DNA of 64,000 bases from assembly GCF_015694425.1 (NCBI RefSeq), contig NZ_JADQDN010000004.1, positions 186,001 through 250,000 on the forward strand. The letters are read 5' to 3'. The position numbers and the translations under genes were made by a program. Origin of the DNA: Microvirga terrestris (GTDB taxonomy: Bacteria > Pseudomonadota > Alphaproteobacteria > Rhizobiales > Beijerinckiaceae). Under the pieces are notes generated by a model. It made no database searches. It worked only from the letters and a program-made list of their open reading frames with translations, and had not been told where the DNA came from. Below, one piece after another: positions 28,407 through 39,400 of this stretch; the stretch's first letter is position 1; each line of letters opens with the position of its first letter.

Positions 28407-30974
28407 ATGGCCGGGCTCGGGGAACGACACGAAAGCAGCGGAGACGGGAGAAACCTTCTCGTCGGACCCGCGCGGACGTCCCTGTCCTTGATCCTGCTCG
28501 CCGGGACCTCCCATGCTGCCTTGGCCGACGACCTGCTGGCGCCCCTGACCGAGAAGGCCACCGACCTTCTCGGCTTCCTGCACAGCTTCGATCTGCACAA
28601 CGCGGTCTATTTCGGCCTCTTCATGGGCCTTGTGGCTTTCTCCACCACGACCTCACTGCTGCTGATGCGCGAGCAGAAGCGCGTGGTGCGGATCGAGCGC
28701 TCCTTGAGAAACGAGATTGCGGCCCTGCGCGGCGCCGACGACCTCGCGGCTCTCCTCATGGGCTCGGAGCGTCAGCTGCTGATCAGCTGGCACGGCCGCG
28801 ACGGGGAGCCGCGATTCCAGGGCGATCCGTCCATCATCGGCGAGAATGCGCCGGCCCAGCGGGCTCTGGCCTTCGGCACCTGGCTCAGCCCGGCCGATGC
28901 GGCCGCCGTGGAAAGCGCTCTCGATCAGCTCAAGCTCCGGGGTCAGGCCTTCCGCCTCACGGCGCGCTGCGCCGGAACCCGGTTTATCGACGTGGAAGGC
29001 CGCACCATCGGCGGCCGGGCGATCCTACGCCTGCGCGACGTGACGGGCGACCGGGCCGAACTCCTGAAAATCCAGGGACAGCTGGCGACCGCGCGCAGCG
29101 ACCTGCGTTCCATGACGATGTTGCTCGACGACGTCGCCTATCCTCTCTGGATCCGCGATGCGGACGATAAGCTGCTCTGGGCGAACCAAGCCTATCTGCG
29201 CTCCGTCGAGGCCAAGGATCTCGACGATGCCATCGGCCGCTCCCTCGAACTCCTCGGCGCGCCGACCCGCGAGGAGGCGCGCCGTCAGCGCCTCTCCGGC
29301 GCTACCTATTCCGGCCGCGTGACGGCCGTCGTTGCCGGACATCGGGCCGTGCTCGACGTGATCGAACGCCCCACCGCCGGCGGCAGCGCGGGCATTGCGG
29401 TCGACGTGTCGGAGCTGGAAGCCGTTCGCACCGATCTGCAGCGCCAGATGGACGCCCATGTGCGCACCCTCGATCAGCTGCCCACGGCGGTGGCGATCTT
29501 CGACGGCGCGCAGAACCTCATCTTCAGCAATTCCGCCTATCAGCGCCTCTGGGGACTCGACGCCGCCTTCCTTGCCCTGCGTCCTTCGGACAGCGAAGTC
29601 CTCGACCGCCTGCGCGCCGCGCGAAAGCTCCCCGAGCAGGCGGATTTTCGCGCCTGGAAGACCGATTTCCTGCAAGGCTACCGCTCCGTCGAGCAGCAGG
29701 AGACCTGGTGGCATCTGCCCGACCGGCGGACGCTGCGCGTGGTCGTCAATCCCAATCCGCAAGGCGGCGTGACCTATCTCTTCGACGATGTGAGCGAGCG
29801 CTTCGAGCTGGCCTCGCAGGTGCATTCGCTCACCCGCGTGCAGAGCGAGACCCTCGACACCCTGAAGGAAGGCGTTGCGGTGTTCGGCTCGGACGGACGC
29901 CTCAAGCTGCACAACCGCGCCTTCGCGGACATGTGGGGTCTCGCGGCCGAGATGACGGCCGCGAACCCGCATATCGACACGGTGATCAAGGCGTGCCGTC
30001 CGCTGGCAACCCGCGACGAGCCCTGGATCGACATTCGTGGCGCGGTGGCGGGTTTGGCCGACATGCGAATGGGTCTTTCCTGCCGCATCGAGCGGCATGA
30101 CGGTTCGGCGCTCGACTGCACCGCGCAGCCCCTGCCGGACGGCGCGACTCTTCTGAGCTTCACCGACGTGACCGCGAGCGTGAACGTGGAGCGCGCGCTC
30201 ACCGAGCGCAACGACGCTCTGCAACGCGCCTCGCGGCTTCGCGACGAATTCGTGCATCACGTGTCCTACGAGCTGCGCTCGCCGCTGACCAACATCATCG
30301 GCTTCACGCAGCTTCTCGGCGACGAGACGGTGGGCGCGCTCAATCCGCGCCAGCGCGATTATGCCGATCACATCATGCGCTCCTCGGCGGCGCTGCTGGC
30401 GATCCTCAACGACATTCTCGATCTCGCCTCCATCGACACGGGCTCGCTCGAGCTAACTCCTGAGATCGTCGACATCCGCTCCACCATCGAGGCCGCCATG
30501 CGCGGGCTGGAGGACCGGCTTGCCGAATCCTCACTCAACCTCGTCATCGACACGCCGGACGACATCGGCACGTTTGTCGCCGACGGCAAGCGCGTTCGCC
30601 AGATCCTGTTCAACCTGCTGTCCAATGCGGTCGGCTTCTCCTCCCCCGGCCAGACGATCCGCGTCTCGGCCCGCAAGCGCGGCGGCGAAGTGATCTTCGA
30701 GGTGAAGGACCAGGGCCGCGGTATTCCGCCGGAGGTCAAGGCCCGGGTCTTCGAGCGGTTCGAGAGTCACACATTGGGCACCCGCCACCGCGGCGTGGGC
30801 CTGGGGCTGTCCATCGTGCGCTCTTTCGTGGAGCTTCATGGCGGACGCATCGAGATCTCGTCCGCGCCGGGCATGGGCACCACCGTCACCTGCATCTTCC
30901 CGAACGAGCGGCACGAGACCCCGTCCGATGGCCGATCCGCGCAATCTGCGCTAACTCCCATCGCAGCCGAGTAG
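28407..30974 (+). CDS. divL: DivL-type tyrosine pseudo-histidine kinase
   Basis: 855-aa membrane-linked sensor. N-terminal hydrophobic segments (about 24-40 and 64-88) are followed by three PAS-like domains (about 230-335, 352-465, 480-590), a dimerisation helix pair and an ATPase domain. The H-box reads HHVSYELRSPLTNIIGF: the phosphoacceptor His is replaced by Tyr621, the hallmark of DivL, which in Caulobacter tunes the CckA-ChpT-CtrA relay by binding DivK. The ATPase motifs are kept: RQILFNLLSNAVG (about 731), DQGRGIP (about 768) and GVGLGLSIV (about 797). A CtrA box lies upstream. Followed 8 nt later by the tsaE fusion gene. Confidence 0.9.
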   Translation: MAGLGERHESSGDGRNLLVGPARTSLSLILLAGTSHAALADDLLAPLTEKATDLLGFLHSFDLHNAVYFGLFMGLVAFSTTTSLLLMREQKRVVRIERSLRNEIAALRGADDLAALLMGSERQLLISWHGRDGEPRFQGDPSIIGENAPAQRALAFGTWLSPADAAAVESALDQLKLRGQAFRLTARCAGTRFIDVEGRTIGGRAILRLRDVTGDRAELLKIQGQLATARSDLRSMTMLLDDVAYPLWIRDADDKLLWANQAYLRSVEAKDLDDAIGRSLELLGAPTREEARRQRLSGATYSGRVTAVVAGHRAVLDVIERPTAGGSAGIAVDVSELEAVRTDLQRQMDAHVRTLDQLPTAVAIFDGAQNLIFSNSAYQRLWGLDAAFLALRPSDSEVLDRLRAARKLPEQADFRAWKTDFLQGYRSVEQQETWWHLPDRRTLRVVVNPNPQGGVTYLFDDVSERFELASQVHSLTRVQSETLDTLKEGVAVFGSDGRLKLHNRAFADMWGLAAEMTAANPHIDTVIKACRPLATRDEPWIDIRGAVAGLADMRMGLSCRIERHDGSALDCTAQPLPDGATLLSFTDVTASVNVERALTERNDALQRASRLRDEFVHHVSYELRSPLTNIIGFTQLLGDETVGALNPRQRDYADHIMRSSAALLAILNDILDLASIDTGSLELTPEIVDIRSTIEAAMRGLEDRLAESSLNLVIDTPDDIGTFVADGKRVRQILFNLLSNAVGFSSPGQTIRVSARKRGGEVIFEVKDQGRGIPPEVKARVFERFESHTLGTRHRGVGLGLSIVRSFVELHGGRIEISSAPGMGTTVTCIFPNERHETPSDGRSAQSALTPIAAE

Positions 30975-30982
30975 GAACAGCG

Positions 30983-32569
30983 ATGGTGAATGGACCCGCC
31001 CTCATGCCCGAGCAGGATCTTTTGCAGGCCGCATGGATCGTGACGCTTCCCGACCACGAGGCGACGGAGGGCTTCGCCCGCATCCTGGCCGAGGAGCTCA
31101 AACCCGGCGACCTCGTCACCCTCTCGGGCGGTCTCGGCGCCGGCAAGACGACGCTCGCCCGCGCCCTCGTGCGCATTCTTGCGGGCGATCCGGAGCTCGA
31201 GGTCCCGAGCCCCACCTTCACCCTGATGCAGGTCTATGACGGCCCGCGCAGCCCCATCGTCCACGCGGATTTCTACCGCCTGTCCGGCGGCTACGAACTG
31301 GTGGAGCTGGGCTGGGACGAGACGACGGAGAACGCCGTCTCCCTCGTCGAGTGGCCGGAGCGCGCCGAGGATGCGCTGAAGCCCGAGCATCTCGACATCC
31401 GCCTCGATTTTGCTCCCGGCGGTCAGGGCAAGGGCCGGCTCGTCATGCTCACCGGCACCGGCGCCTTCGCGTCGCGCCTTCAGCGCATGAAGGCCTATCG
31501 CAATCTCGTGGAGCGCTGCGGCTGGGGCGATGCCAGGCGCCAGCCCATGACGGCTGACGCCTCCGTGATCCGTTCCTACGAGCGCCTCGTGAAGCCCGAC
31601 GGCTCGACCGCGCTCCTGATGGTCTCGCCGCCGCGCCCGGTCGGGCCTGCCGTGCGGCGCGGCAAGCCGTACACGACGATCGCGAAGCTCGCCGAGACGG
31701 TTCATGCGTTCGTCGCCATGGACAAGGGCCTGCGGGCCTTAGGATTCAGCGCGCCTTACATCTATGGCGAGGATCTGGAGGCGGGCCTTCTCCTCATCGA
31801 GGATCTCGGCGCCGAGCCCGTGACCGACGAGAACGGCCCGATCCCTGAGCGCTACGGTGAGGCCACGCGGCTTCTCGCGCAGCTCCACGGCCAGACCCTG
31901 CCACAGGTGCTGCCTGTCGCCGAGGGCGTCGACCACGCGATTCCCGCCTACGATCTCGAAGCGCTTCTCATCGAGGTGGAGCTGCTGCTCGACTGGTATG
32001 TGCCGCACATCATCGGCACGCAGCTCTCGGGCTCGGTGCGGGCGGAGTTCGTCAATCTCTGGACCGAAACCCTGGGCGAGGTTCTCTCCGCGCCTGTCAC
32101 CTGGACCCTGCGCGACTACCACTCGCCCAACCTGATCTGGCTGCCGAAACGCGAAGGCCTCCAGCGCGTCGGCATGATCGACTTCCAGGACGCGGTGCTG
32201 GGCTCGCCCGCCTATGACGTCGCCTCGCTCCTGCAGGATGCGCGCGTAACCGTGCCGCCGGATCTCGAACTCAAGCTCATCGGCCTCTATGCCCGCGACC
32301 GGAAGACCGCAGATTCAAGCTTCGACGTGTCGGCCTTCGCCCGTGCCTACGCCATCATGGCGGGCCAGCGCGCCACCAAGATCCTCGGCATCTTCGCTCG
32401 CCTCGACCGCCGGGACGGCAAGCCGCATTACCTGAAGCACCTGCCGCGGATCGAATCCTACCTCATTCGCAACCTCGCCCATCCGGCTCTGGGGAAGCTC
32501 AAAGGCTGGTATGAGACCCACCTGCCGCGGCTCATCCCGCCCGTGGATGAACCCCCTCCCGAATCCTGA
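30983..32569 (+). CDS. Bifunctional TsaE ATPase / AmgK-like sugar kinase
   Basis: 528-aa fusion. Residues 1-160 are TsaE, the ATPase needed for t6A37 tRNA modification (P-loop GGLGAGKTT at 49-57; VPSPTFTLMQ; HADFYRL; VEWPERAED). Residues about 170-515 are an APH-like phosphotransferase with LRDYHSPNLIW (around 376) as the Brenner-type motif and MIDFQDA (around 398) as the metal-binding DFG equivalent. With the following nucleotidyltransferase it matches AmgK-MurU, which recycle N-acetylmuramate to UDP-MurNAc. RBS AGGAA lies 5 nt before the ATG. Such fusions are known in Rhizobiales; the link between the two activities is unclear. Confidence 0.9.
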   Translation: MVNGPALMPEQDLLQAAWIVTLPDHEATEGFARILAEELKPGDLVTLSGGLGAGKTTLARALVRILAGDPELEVPSPTFTLMQVYDGPRSPIVHADFYRLSGGYELVELGWDETTENAVSLVEWPERAEDALKPEHLDIRLDFAPGGQGKGRLVMLTGTGAFASRLQRMKAYRNLVERCGWGDARRQPMTADASVIRSYERLVKPDGSTALLMVSPPRPVGPAVRRGKPYTTIAKLAETVHAFVAMDKGLRALGFSAPYIYGEDLEAGLLLIEDLGAEPVTDENGPIPERYGEATRLLAQLHGQTLPQVLPVAEGVDHAIPAYDLEALLIEVELLLDWYVPHIIGTQLSGSVRAEFVNLWTETLGEVLSAPVTWTLRDYHSPNLIWLPKREGLQRVGMIDFQDAVLGSPAYDVASLLQDARVTVPPDLELKLIGLYARDRKTADSSFDVSAFARAYAIMAGQRATKILGIFARLDRRDGKPHYLKHLPRIESYLIRNLAHPALGKLKGWYETHLPRLIPPVDEPPPES

Positions 32570-32578
32570 GTCAGCAAC

Positions 32579-33313
32579 TTGCCCCAGACCTCGCCGCGCG
32601 CACCCCACAGAGCCATCGTCCTCGCTGCAGGTCTGGGCAAACGCATGCTGCCGATTACGGCCACCATGCCGAAACCGCTGGTGAAGGTGGCGGGCCGGAG
32701 CCTGATCGACTTCGCCCTCGACAAGCTGCACGAGGCGGGCGTGGAGACGGCGGTGGTGAACGTGCACCATTTCGCCGACATGTTGGAAGCTCACCTGCGC
32801 GGCCGCGGAACACCCCGCATCGTGATCTCCGATGAGCGCAGCGAACTGCTCGAAACCGGCGGCGGCGTGAAGAAGGCCCTGCCGCTTTTGGGCGAAGAAC
32901 CCTTCATCACCTTCAACTCCGACTCGCTCTGGATCGAGGGCAAGGAGCCGAATCTGCTACGCTTGGTGCAGGCCTGGGATCCGGACAGGATGGACATCCT
33001 GATGCTTGTCGCACCGTTATCCACAAGCATCGGATTCGAAGGCCGGGGTGATTTTCACCAGGATCCCGACGGCCGCCTGCGCCGTCGCGGAACCGACGAC
33101 AACGCTCCTTTCGCCTATGCGGGCGTCGCTATCGTGAAGCCGGAACTGGTTCACGGCACGCCCGATGGAGCGTTCTCGGCCAACGCCTTCTACGACCGGG
33201 CCATCGCGAAGGACCGCCTCTACGGCTTGTGCCTGGAAGGGCAGTGGCTGCATGTTGGAGAGCCGCAGGCGATTGCCGAGGCCGAACGATGCCTCGCCGC
33301 CAGCAAGCGATGA
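32579..33313 (+). CDS. MurU-like sugar-1-phosphate nucleotidyltransferase
   Basis: 244-aa NTP_transferase-fold enzyme. The nucleotide-binding start is AIVLAAGLGKRMLPIT, with KPLVKVAGRSLIDFAL following, and FITFNSDSLWIEG carries the metal-binding Asp region. Next to an AmgK-like kinase, its likely product is UDP-N-acetylmuramate from MurNAc-1-phosphate, bypassing the fosfomycin-sensitive MurA step. The start is TTG at 32579, 10 nt after the previous stop, with no strong Shine-Dalgarno, suggesting translational coupling. Other sugar-1-phosphates are possible substrates. Confidence 0.85.
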   Translation: MPQTSPRAPHRAIVLAAGLGKRMLPITATMPKPLVKVAGRSLIDFALDKLHEAGVETAVVNVHHFADMLEAHLRGRGTPRIVISDERSELLETGGGVKKALPLLGEEPFITFNSDSLWIEGKEPNLLRLVQAWDPDRMDILMLVAPLSTSIGFEGRGDFHQDPDGRLRRRGTDDNAPFAYAGVAIVKPELVHGTPDGAFSANAFYDRAIAKDRLYGLCLEGQWLHVGEPQAIAEAERCLAASKR

Positions 33314-33322
33314 GGTTTCTTC

Positions 33323-36300
33323 GTGCCGAGCGTACCGCGCGTGTTTTCCATTCCTCCAGGTTGCGCCTTCCTGCCGACTCTGGTGGACGCGCTGTTCGAC
33401 GGCCGTCTCGTCGGCCCTCTGCCGGATGATCCCGCGGCTCTTGCCGACATCACGATCTATGTTCCCAACCGCCGCGCCACCCGCGCGCTGATCGCGCTGC
33501 TGGCCGAACGGGGCGACGGCCGGGCGCAGCTCCTGCCGCGCATCGTCCCCTTGGGCGAGACCGACGAGGCCGAGTTCGAGCTGACGGGGTTAGAGGGCAC
33601 GCCCTTGCAGGAACCCGCGAGCCTGAAACCGCCGATCCCGCCCCTGGAGCGCCGGCTCATCCTCACGCGCCTCGTGCAGCGCTGGTCGGCGGAAGTCGAC
33701 CGCGCGCTTTTGCAGATCGGCCCCGAGGTGCCCTTCATGGTCCCGGCCTCGCCGGCCGATGCGGTGAACCTCGCGGGCGATCTCGAGACTCTGATGGATG
33801 CTTTCACCACGGAAGGCATCGACTGGCATGCCCTCGAAGGGGCGGTGGATGCCGACTACTCGAAGTATTTCGAGATCACCCGCCACTTCGTGCAGATCGC
33901 CAGCGAGAACTGGCCCAACATCCTGGCCGAGCGGCAGGCGAGCGACCCGGCCCAGCGGCGCAACGCCCTGCTGGAGGCGGAAGCGAAGCGCCTCACTCGT
34001 GAAAATCCAGAGCATCCGATCATCGTCGCGGGCTCGACCGGCTCGGTGCCGGCGACCGCAAACCTCATGGGCGTGATCGCGCGGCTGCCCAAGGGCGCCA
34101 TCGTGCTGCCCGGTCTCGACATGGATCTCGACGAGGAGAGCTGGTCGACCATCGGCGGGCATGGCGATGACGAGAGCGATCCGGTGCACAGCCATCCGCA
34201 GGCTTCGCTCCGCCGTCTCCTCGACAAGCACCTGCGCATTCCACGCCCCGCCGTCACCGTGCTCGGCGACACGCCGGAGACCGCGAGAGCGCGCAATCAT
34301 CTCCTCTCCGAAGCCCTGCGCCCGGCCGACACCACGGATCGCTGGTCGCTGATCTCGTCGGAGGATCGCGTTGCCATGAGCCGCAGCGGCTGTGAGGGTC
34401 TCGCCATCATCGAGGCGGCGGACGAGCGCGAAGAGGCGTTGTCCATCGCCATCGCGTTGCGCGAAACCATCGCTCATCCCCACAAGACGGCCGCCCTCGT
34501 CACACCCGACCGCGCGCTTGCCGCGCGCGTAACGGCGGAACTCGCCCGCTGGGGCCTGAGCGTGGACGATTCCGCCGGCATTCCCCTCTCCGACACACCG
34601 GCCGGGCGCTTGGCGCGGCTTGCGGCGGAAGCGGCTGCCGACGACTTGCGACCCGTGCGGCTGCTCGCTCTGATCGCGCACCCGATGGTGCGTCTGGGCT
34701 TGTCGCGTGAAACCATTGAACATGCCGCCAGCGTGCTCGAGATCGGCGTGCTGCGCGGGCCTGCGCCTGCGCTCGGCATCGAGGGCATCCGTGCAGCGCT
34801 CGCCAGCCGTCGCGCCGAGAGGGACCGTCGCGCACCGCGTCCGGTGAAGCGCCTGACGGAGGCCGATTGGGATCTCGCGGACGAATTGCTGCAGCGCCTC
34901 GGCGTCGCCTTCGAGACCTTCACGCCGGCCGTTCACGGCGAGGGCAAGCTCGATCTCATGGCGCTGGTGGAGCACCATCGCCGGGCGGTCGAGGAGCTCT
35001 GGGCAGGACCCGACGATGCCCCAGAGGAGCCCGACGCCGATGCTTCGAAGGAAGCGCTCGCGGCGCTCTTCGACGATCTCGAACAGTCCGATATCCGCGC
35101 GGAGGAAGGCCACCCGCTCGCAGGCCGTTTCGTCGATTATCCCACCTTCTTCAACGCACTCGCCAAGCAGCGCAGTTTGAGCCCCTCGCCGCGCTCGACC
35201 CATCGCCGCCTGAAGATCCTCGGCCTGCTTGAAGCACGCTTGCTGTCTGTCGACCGCGTGGTGCTCGGCGGATTGGACGAAGGCACCTGGCCGCCGCGCA
35301 CGGTGACGGACGCTTTCCTCAACCGGCCCATGCGCTCGCGCGTGGGCCTGATGCCGCCGGAGCGGCGCATCGGCCAGACCGCACACGATTTCGTGCAGGC
35401 GCTCGGCACGCACGACGTGGTGATCACCCGCGCTCACAAGCGCGACGGCTCGCCCATGGTCCCCTCACGCTTCCTCCAGCGGCTCAAGGCCTTCACCGGC
35501 AAGGACACGTGGGAGCAGATGACGAAGGTGGGCAACGTCTATCGCCGTCTGGCCCGTACCCTCGACACGCCCGAGCCCGCGCCGCCGCTGCCGCGCCCGA
35601 AACCCAAGCCCGACCCAGCGCTGTTCCCGCGCAGTTTGAGCGTTACGGAAATCGAGACGCTGGTGCGCGACCCTTACTCGATCTTTGCGCGCCACATCCT
35701 CAAGCTCGATGCGCTCGATGCGATTGCCGTGACGCCGAGCGCGGCGGATCGCGGCACGATCATCCACGAGGTGCTCGGCCAATTCGGCACGCAATACCCG
35801 AAGGCCATTCCTGCTCATGCCCTGGAAATCCTTCTGGGTCTCGGTCAAGTCGAGTTTGCAGACATTGCGGAAGCCTATCCCGAACTCTACGCCGAATGGT
35901 GGCCGCGCTTTACGCGGCTCGCCACCGAATTCGTCGTGTGGGAGCAGGCGCGCCGTCCCATGCTGGTCGATGTTTATGCGGAGCGATCAGGCTCCCTGTC
36001 GATCCCTCTGCCGGACGGCTCGCTCTTCAGCTTACGCGCCCGCGCGGACCGCATCGAGCATCGCCGCGACGGCGGCTTTGCCATCATCGACTTCAAGACG
36101 GGCCAGCCGCCCGGCATCAAGGAAGTCTATGCCGGCTTCTCGCCGCAGCTCACGCTCGAAGCGATGATGCTGATGAAGGGTGCCTTCAAGGGCCTGCCGA
36201 AGGCGAAGGAGACGCCGGATCTCATCTACATCCACACCACCGGCGGGCGCGAGCCGATCAAGCCGCGCGAGATCGGGCCATCCGGCAAGGAGACCCGTCC

Positions 36301-36490
36301 CGTCGCAGAGATCGTCGAAGAGCATCGCCGCCGCTTCGAGGGAATGATCGTGCGTTACGCCAAGGGCGAAGCGGCTTACCTCTCGCGGCCCTTCCCGAAA
36401 TATGCGCGGCGCTTCTCGGAATACGATCACTTGGCGCGCGTGAAGGAATGGTCGCTTGCGAGTGCCGGCGGCGGTGAGGGCTTCGAATGA
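33323..36490 (+). CDS. addB: Double-strand break repair protein AddB
   Basis: 1055-aa subunit of the alphaproteobacterial AddAB helicase-nuclease, the functional counterpart of RecBCD, which resects double-strand ends for RecA. It has an inactivated-helicase-like N-terminal part starting FSIPPGCAFLPTLVDAL and a central domain with RVVLGGLDEGTWPPRT. The C-terminal PD-(D/E)XK nuclease centre is RADRIEHRRDGGFAIIDFKT, then GQPPG (around residue 921). GTG start at 33323. The stop overlaps addA (ATGA), so the subunits are made in step. Confidence 0.95.
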   Translation: MPSVPRVFSIPPGCAFLPTLVDALFDGRLVGPLPDDPAALADITIYVPNRRATRALIALLAERGDGRAQLLPRIVPLGETDEAEFELTGLEGTPLQEPASLKPPIPPLERRLILTRLVQRWSAEVDRALLQIGPEVPFMVPASPADAVNLAGDLETLMDAFTTEGIDWHALEGAVDADYSKYFEITRHFVQIASENWPNILAERQASDPAQRRNALLEAEAKRLTRENPEHPIIVAGSTGSVPATANLMGVIARLPKGAIVLPGLDMDLDEESWSTIGGHGDDESDPVHSHPQASLRRLLDKHLRIPRPAVTVLGDTPETARARNHLLSEALRPADTTDRWSLISSEDRVAMSRSGCEGLAIIEAADEREEALSIAIALRETIAHPHKTAALVTPDRALAARVTAELARWGLSVDDSAGIPLSDTPAGRLARLAAEAAADDLRPVRLLALIAHPMVRLGLSRETIEHAASVLEIGVLRGPAPALGIEGIRAALASRRAERDRRAPRPVKRLTEADWDLADELLQRLGVAFETFTPAVHGEGKLDLMALVEHHRRAVEELWAGPDDAPEEPDADASKEALAALFDDLEQSDIRAEEGHPLAGRFVDYPTFFNALAKQRSLSPSPRSTHRRLKILGLLEARLLSVDRVVLGGLDEGTWPPRTVTDAFLNRPMRSRVGLMPPERRIGQTAHDFVQALGTHDVVITRAHKRDGSPMVPSRFLQRLKAFTGKDTWEQMTKVGNVYRRLARTLDTPEPAPPLPRPKPKPDPALFPRSLSVTEIETLVRDPYSIFARHILKLDALDAIAVTPSAADRGTIIHEVLGQFGTQYPKAIPAHALEILLGLGQVEFADIAEAYPELYAEWWPRFTRLATEFVVWEQARRPMLVDVYAERSGSLSIPLPDGSLFSLRARADRIEHRRDGGFAIIDFKTGQPPGIKEVYAGFSPQLTLEAMMLMKGAFKGLPKAKETPDLIYIHTTGGREPIKPREIGPSGKETRPVAEIVEEHRRRFEGMIVRYAKGEAAYLSRPFPKYARRFSEYDHLARVKEWSLASAGGGEGFE

Positions 36491-39400
36491 GCACCGATCT
36501 CGTCATCCCGCAATACACCAAGGATGCGCAGCGCCGCGCCGCGAACCCGCGCGCCTCCGCCTGGGTGTCGGCCAATGCGGGCGCCGGCAAGACCAAGGTG
36601 CTCACGGATCGTGTCGTGCGCCTGCTGCTGAGCGGTTCGCTGCCAGGCCGCATCCTGTGCCTCACCTTCACCAAGGCGGCTGCCGCCAACATGGCGATCC
36701 GCGTCTTCGAGCGCTTGGGGCGGTGGGTGACGCTGGACGAGGAAAGCCTCGTCGCGGAGCTGACGGAGTTGGAAGGCGAGAGGCCGACGCGTCGCCAAGT
36801 GAAGCTCGCGCGCACGCTCTTCGCCCGCGCGGTGGAAACGCCGGGCGGCCTGAAGATCGACACGATCCACGCCTTCTGCGAACGGCTTCTGCATCTCGTG
36901 CCGTTCGAGGCCAACGTGCCGGCGCGCTTTGCCGTGCTCGACGAGAGCCAGACCGACGAGATGCTGGCGCAGGCGACCTCCAACGTGATGGCCGATGCGG
37001 CAAGCGGCAACTATCCGGCACTCGCCGAAGCCCTCGACATCATTAGCGTCGATGCGGTGGGCGATGCGCTCGCCTCCGCCATCAACGCGGCCCTGAAATG
37101 CAAGACGTTCCTGCATGACCCGACAGGCCCCGCGCGGCTGCGCAGGGAGCTCGGGCTGGGGCCGGACGAGACGCTCGAATTCATCGAGCGCACCATGCTG
37201 GAAGGCGGCCTCAAGCCGGAGAACTGGCCTGCCATCGCCCAGGAACTGCTCGGCGGAAAAGCAACCGACCAGAAGCGGGCTGCCTCCCTCATTGCAGCCG
37301 CCGAGGCCAAGGATTTACCTGAGAAGCTGGAGAACTATCTCTCGGTTTTCCTTACGGATGGCGGCACGCCGCGCAAGGGCTCGGCCTTCCTCACCAAGGA
37401 CGTGAGCGAGAGCCTGAAGGACGAGCTTTTGCGCGAGCAGGACCGCGTTTGCTCGCTCATCGACAAGCGCAAGGCCGCCCGCGCGGCAGAGCGCACGGGC
37501 GCATTGTTCACGCTTGCGGCCGAAATCCACGCGCGCGTCGAGCAGGCGAAGATGCGCCTCGGCGCCCTCGACTTCCAGGATCTCATCGACAAGACCCTGG
37601 CGCTGCTCTCGCGCGGCGACACGGCCTGGGTGCTCTACAAGCTTGATCGCGGCATCGATCATGTGCTCATCGACGAAGCACAGGATACGAACCCGGAGCA
37701 ATGGGAGATCCTGCGCAAGATCACCGAGGATTTCACCGCAGGCGCGGGAGCGGCGGGCGGGCGCGTGCGCACGCTCTTTGCCGTGGGGGATCCCAAGCAG
37801 TCGATCTACGGCTTCCAGGGCGCAGCCCCGCAGGAATTCGAAACCACCCGCCGCAGCTGGTCGCAAAAGGTGCGCGAGGCGGAACTCGCCTTCGAGGACG
37901 TGTCGCTCACCATGTCGTTCCGCTCAGGCCGAGCGGTGCTCTCGGCCGTAGATGCGACGTTTGCGGTCGACCGGCACTTCAAGGGCTTGTCCTTCGAGGA
38001 CAAGGCCGTCGGCACCGTTCACGAGAGCGCGCGTCCGCATGCGCCGGGCCTCGTGGAGCTGTGGCCCGTCGAGACACCGGCCGAGGAGGAAGAGCCCGAG
38101 GCCTGGGTGCTGCCGGTCGACGAGCCCGAGCAGCAATCGCCTCCCGTGGTGGTGGCGCGGCGCATCGCGCAGGCCGCGAAATGCTGGACCACCAAGGGCG
38201 ACGAGATGGGCCGCGTGTGGAAGGCCGGCGACATTCTCGTGCTGGTGCGCAAGCGCGGCGCGGCGTTCGAGGCGGTGATCCGCGCCCTCAAGGAAGCGGG
38301 CGTACCGGTGGCGGGCGCAGATCGGCTCAACATCGGCGAGCACATCGCCGTGCTCGATCTCGTGGCCGCAGGCCGAGCGGCGCTGCTGCCGGATGACGAC
38401 CTCACGCTCGCAACCGCGTTGAAATCGCCGCTCGTCGGCTTGAACGACGACGACCTCATCCGCATCGCCGCCAGCCGCTCGGAAGAGGAATCGCTGCACG
38501 CGGCGCTGACGCGTCACGCCGACAACGGCGATGCGAAGGCCAAGCGCGGATGCGAGGCGCTCAGTGCGTGGCGCGAGCTTGTCAGGATCCATGGCCCCTT
38601 CGGCTTCTTTGCCACCCTGCTCGGCCCCCGCGGCGGGCGCTCGCTCCTCGTGGCGCGGCTGGGCAGCGAGGCGGGCGATGCCATCGACGCCTTTCTGTGC
38701 TTCGCGCATCAGTTCGAGATGACGGAGACGCCGTCGCTCACCTACTTCCTGAGCCGGTTCGAATCCGCCGATCACACCATCAAGCGCGATCTCGATTCCG
38801 TGAACGACGAAGTGCGCGTGATGACCGTGCACGGCGCCAAGGGCCTGGAAGCGTCCGTGGTGGTGCTCATCGACGGCTGCGAGGTGCTCGGCCGCGATCC
38901 GCCACTGCTGCAGCTGCAAACGAAAACAGGTCATAAGATCCCTGTCTGGGCGCCGGGCAAAACCTCCGATTCCAGCGTGATGATGCAGGCCCGCGAGATC
39001 CTGCATGCGAAGGGCCACGAGGAGCACAACCGGCTGCTCTATGTGGCGATGACTCGCGCCAAGGACCGGCTGGTGATCGCGCCTTATCTCACGGGCAAGA
39101 AGGAATCGCCGCAGGAGGCCTGGTGCGAGATGATCCGTCATGGCCTCGTGACCAAGGCCGGCGGCCTGGAGCTCGACGAGGCCCCCTATGGCGCGATCTC
39201 AGTCTGGCGCGACGGCTCGCCACTCGCCCGCACGCTTGCGGCCGAATCGGATGTTCCGCCGCTCGATCCCATCGCCGTGCCGGACTGGCTGACCAGAGCG
39301 GTGGCGCCGGAACCCGAGGCCCTGCCCCCGATCCGTCCCTCCAGCGCGCTGGGCGCTGCCGACCGCATGACCCGGCCGGGCGACGGGCCCTATGCCCCCG

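Noticed and set aside
33590-35437. 615-codon minus-strand frame inside addB
   Set aside because: Antisense shadow of addB; the sense frame carries all AddB features.
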